Shown here piece after piece: positions 33,066 to 35,557 of a DNA stretch of 35,557 nucleotides; the first letter of the stretch is position 1, and every line of letters starts with the position of its first letter. A program made the position numbers and the translations under genes. Under the pieces are notes generated by a model. It did not search any database, was not told the DNA's origin, and was given only the letters and a program-made list of their open reading frames with translations. The stretch is from Spirochaetia bacterium. Lineage in GTDB: Bacteria > Spirochaetota > Spirochaetia > Treponematales > Treponemataceae. The stretch covers positions 1-35,557 of the forward strand of contig JALFAW010000013.1 in assembly GCA_022773305.1 (NCBI GenBank), given 5' to 3'.

Positions 33066-33755
33066 TTATTCTCCATAAGCATCATATGATTTTTTGGAAT
33101 CATAAACACCAGAACGGTATTCACCTGTTATACTAGGAATCTTCATTTTCATGCCAGGCAAAATTAGATTTGGATCTTCTGGTTTAGGCATGTCATTTTT
33201 GTTTGCCTGATACAAATTCTCCCACAACAAAGGATTATTATAAACATAAGGTCTTCCAGAAATATTCCAATAACAATCTTTTGTTTCAGTCCATGGTTTT
33301 ACAATGTAATACTCCGGTAGTGGAGTAACTTCTCGAATTCCATCCAATGAAGCAATACAAGCCTTTGCATATTCAGTCGCTTGAGGATAATCTTCAGATT
33401 CAAATGAACTTTCTGCATTTGAAAGATTTTCTATTGCTGCTGAATAAGCCATTGGAAAAGTATTTGGTGCATTTATTTTTTCTGCATAAGCAACTTGATT
33501 TTTTGCCAATTTAATATTATCTTCTGCAGTTTTTCGTTCCATCATAAGTGCAATATAAGCTTTCGAAAGAGCAGCATTCTCTTCAGCCTTTTTTGAGTAT
33601 TCTACAGCATCATCATATTGACCAGCATCCAAAGCAATTTCAGCTTTTTTTGTATATTCATCCGCAAGTTTCTGATAAGTATTATTTTTATAACTGATTG
33701 CAAAAAGAGAAAGTGAAAACAATGTTACAAATAAAATTACTACACTTTTTTTCAT
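33066..33755 (-). CDS. Exported protein with helical repeats and C-terminal LysM domain
   Basis: 229 residues. A signal peptide (about 19 residues) is followed by two or three helical, TPR-like pairs (YTKKAEIALDAGQYDDAVEY and similar) to about residue 140. The last 60 residues are a LysM domain of the form YYIVKPWTETKDCYWNISG...WENLYQANK...DPNLILPGMKMKIP, expected to bind peptidoglycan. It likely tethers an envelope complex to the wall. GGAGG ten bases before the ATG lies at the end of the upstream gene; only two bases separate the two genes, so they are one operon. Confidence 0.82.
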   Translation of the reverse strand: MKKSVVILFVTLFSLSLFAISYKNNTYQKLADEYTKKAEIALDAGQYDDAVEYSKKAEENAALSKAYIALMMERKTAEDNIKLAKNQVAYAEKINAPNTFPMAYSAAIENLSNAESSFESEDYPQATEYAKACIASLDGIREVTPLPEYYIVKPWTETKDCYWNISGRPYVYNNPLLWENLYQANKNDMPKPEDPNLILPGMKMKIPSITGEYRSGVYDSKKSYDAYGE

Positions 33756-33757
33756 AA

Positions 33758-35065
33758 TTATTCAACCTCCACTTCATCTTGAACATTTTCTTCTATCATT
33801 TCTGTTGATAAATCAGAGCCATCTTGCTCAGTATTTTCATTAACTATATCATCAATTTTTTCCTGTTCACTAAGCTCCTCTGAGATAGGTTCATCAATAA
33901 TAGGTTCATCACTTTCATCTGAATCATCATTCTTTTCCGTAGATTCCTCAGATTCTAGAGTATCTTCAATCTTTTCAGAATTTTCACTTTCTTCAGTTTC
34001 AGCTTCTGTTTCTGTTTCACTTTCAATTAATTCTTTATCAGTTTCATCAGATTCTTCTATAAGAGTTTCATCATCAATATCTTCAGAAATATCTGCTTCT
34101 GCATCCTCTGGATTTTCATAATCATCTTCTTCCAAAAGAACAGTATCAGCATCTTCTATACCATCAAGTTTTTCAGTAATTGGAGATTCTTCATCTGCCT
34201 GTTCTGCAAACTGTGAGCTTTCCTGTACTTTTCTTTTTGCAGCTTCAATTGCAGCCTGTGCAGCAGCACGTTTTTCAGAAACTTCCTCATAAAGTTCGGT
34301 AAACTGTTGTGCTGCCAATTCATATTTTTCTAAAGCTTTTTTTGGACTCTGCATAGAATAAAGTGTGTCACCACTTTTGAAATTATCAGCTGCTTCTTTA
34401 TATCTTTCTTTTTGAGAAACTCCAGCTCTTACACTATCAGATTTTACTTTTGCTTCATAAGCGAGATTTCTTTGCTCTTTTGCCAACTTTTTGTAAGCAA
34501 TAGTAATTACACTAGTAAAATTCGAATAAGCAGACTCAGCATCTTTCTGTGCATTTGGCTCGATTTCTTCAATATTTGCCAAAGCTTCTTCTACTTTCTG
34601 CAAACAGATAACACCTTCATCATAATTTTTCTGTGCAAATCCTGATAAATTATTTTCATCTATTTCAATTTTTGCATTTTTAGCTTTTGCATAACTTGCA
34701 AGAATTGAATATTTCAAAATTAAGGAATCAGCATTATCCTGAAGATTTTCTTCTTTTGCTTTTTCATAAATGCCATCAATTGAGTTCAATAAATCTGGAG
34801 CATTTTTTTCTGCGCCAGCCAAAATTGCAACTTCCCTTGCTTCATCAATTTTTGCAATCAAAGCTGCAAGCTCTTCTTCACTTAATTGTTCCGTTTCCGG
34901 TTCAATTGTATTGTCTGTTTCATCCACAACAGGAGTTTCCGGTTCCACATTTTCTTCCACCACAGGAGCTTCTGGCTCTACCTCTTCTGGAGCTGGTTTT
35001 GAACCGCAGGAAATAAAAAACAGAATAGTAAAAACAGAAAAAAGAACCAAAAAAACTTTCTTCAT
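33758..35065 (-). CDS. Acidic lipoprotein with coiled-coil core
   Basis: 435 residues, lipobox LFFISC|G at about residue 20. A Pro/Glu/Val-rich linker (25-60) is followed by helical, Ala/Lys/Glu-rich repeats (about 60-285, AELAAL-like heptads, alternating KYELAAQQF and YKEAADNF units) and a very acidic, Glu/Ser/Asp-rich tail (285-435) with low complexity. No enzyme motif. It is cotranscribed with the LysM protein, so a structural or cell-wall-linked role in the periplasm or outer membrane is likely. GAGG seven bases before the ATG. Confidence 0.78.
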   Translation of the reverse strand: MKKVFLVLFSVFTILFFISCGSKPAPEEVEPEAPVVEENVEPETPVVDETDNTIEPETEQLSEEELAALIAKIDEAREVAILAGAEKNAPDLLNSIDGIYEKAKEENLQDNADSLILKYSILASYAKAKNAKIEIDENNLSGFAQKNYDEGVICLQKVEEALANIEEIEPNAQKDAESAYSNFTSVITIAYKKLAKEQRNLAYEAKVKSDSVRAGVSQKERYKEAADNFKSGDTLYSMQSPKKALEKYELAAQQFTELYEEVSEKRAAAQAAIEAAKRKVQESSQFAEQADEESPITEKLDGIEDADTVLLEEDDYENPEDAEADISEDIDDETLIEESDETDKELIESETETEAETEESENSEKIEDTLESEESTEKNDDSDESDEPIIDEPISEELSEQEKIDDIVNENTEQDGSDLSTEMIEENVQDEVEVE

Positions 35066-35134
35066 AATAACCTCACTTTTTATATTTTCGGCAAATTGTA
35101 TTCTTTGTTAGATATTTAAAATCTTCTCAAAATT

Positions 35135-35163
35135 ATTTTACTACACAATTCTATAATACACAA
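35135..35163 (-). promoter_or_regulatory. Promoter of the acidic lipoprotein operon
   Basis: Minus-strand TTGTGT (35158-35163), 17-nt spacer, TAAAAT (35135-35140), giving a leader of about 60 nt that carries GTGAGG before the ATG. Apart from this, 35066-35417 shows nothing I can identify. Confidence 0.5.
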
Positions 35164-35417
35164 TAAAGAATAACAGTATTTTTAATTTTTTTCTCGCTTT
35201 TTTAAAGTTTTTATGTTAAATTCTATTTAAAGGATAAAGTTTTAATGATTAAGTGACTTTTTGGTTCTCATAAAAACAGAAATAAATTGCTTTTTTCGTA
35301 AAGAGTTTGCAGAAAACCCAATTTATTCAAGATTATGCTAATTCTTCAGAGATGGATTAGATACATCTTAAAATATTTGCCACTTTTTCAACTAAAGCAT
35401 TCACATTTATAATAATA

Positions 35418-35557
35418 GGACAAATGTCGAGTTTTGAATTTTTATTGAGGGGGTAGTACAACCCCTCAAAACGGCGAAGTCAAGGCTTTAAGCGTTAGCG
35501 TGCCTTGACTCGACGTATTCTTTGGGTGGCTTTTTGCTTCGCAAAAAAAGCGAGAAA
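35418..35557 (+). repeat. 173-bp-type module interrupted by the 79-bp module (cut by window end)
   Basis: Begins with GGACAAATGTCGAGTTTTGAATTTTT exactly as the module at 6556 does (one base differs), is then interrupted at 35439-35519 by the 79-bp two-hairpin module, and resumes with CTTTGGGTGGCTTTTTGCTTCGC. Comparison with 6556-6600, where the two halves are joined, shows a clean insertion. The element runs off the end of the window. Confidence 0.8.

Noticed and set aside
32903-35519. Composite transposon carrying the lipoprotein/LysM operon
   Set aside because: The flanking inverted copies are only 79 bp, encode nothing and one is nested in another repeat; no transposase or target duplication is seen.

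Overview
The window is AT-rich, and its genes resemble those of a host-associated or rumen-type spirochaete of the genus Treponema. The evidence is an archaeal-type class I lysyl-tRNA synthetase, RarA fused to a long extra C-terminal region, many short-lipobox lipoproteins, a FliL-like protein, a LysM/acidic-lipoprotein pair and a glycoside hydrolase family 9 enzyme. The genus is inferred from these families; no database search was possible.

Layout. 1-2318: an orphan PTS EIIC-type membrane protein set between two repeat islands. 2319-6470: a FliL-like protein facing a minus-strand cluster yeiH-like / birA / MATE. 6471-12779: a repeat module, a GH9 enzyme without signal peptide, a three-gene envelope operon (anchored binding-like protein, NlpC/P60-barrel protein, lipoprotein), tRNA-Thr(CGU) and a double cyclic-nucleotide-domain regulator. 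12855-16989: a PHP phosphoesterase and a 1075-residue exported protein. 16990-17947: a gene-free island packed with repeats. 17948-24049: lysS, an exported EEP-family protein, an Smr protein, a binding-protein-like lipoprotein and an aminotransferase. 24050-25945: a repeat, then folD-folE2. 26084-30619: an outer-membrane-like protein, a lipoprotein and rarA-fusion. 30728-32665: ilvB with a complete leader-peptide attenuator. 32757-35557: repeats around an acidic lipoprotein / LysM operon.

Three things stand out. (1) ilvB is preceded by a short ORF, MHFLSLVKVVTVLVLSVI, then a possible antiterminator pairing and an intrinsic terminator: translation-controlled attenuation by branched-chain amino acids. 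(2) At least six genes, and the leader peptide itself, have a -10 box only 5-9 nt before the start codon and no Shine-Dalgarno, so they are probably translated from leaderless mRNAs. (3) The long intergenic gaps are mosaics of several interlocking repeat families: a GGGACAGACC motif seen about 17 times counting variants, paired CTCGTGC/GCACGAG and GAGTTTTGG/CCAAAACTC stem-loops, a 215-bp element with 20-bp terminal inverted repeats, a 173-bp hairpin-rich module, and a 79-bp module that appears both alone and nested in the 173-bp module. No transposase is encoded here, so they look like non-autonomous elements.

Limits: positions were read by eye. Promoters and RNA structures are predictions, and family assignments rest on motif recognition.
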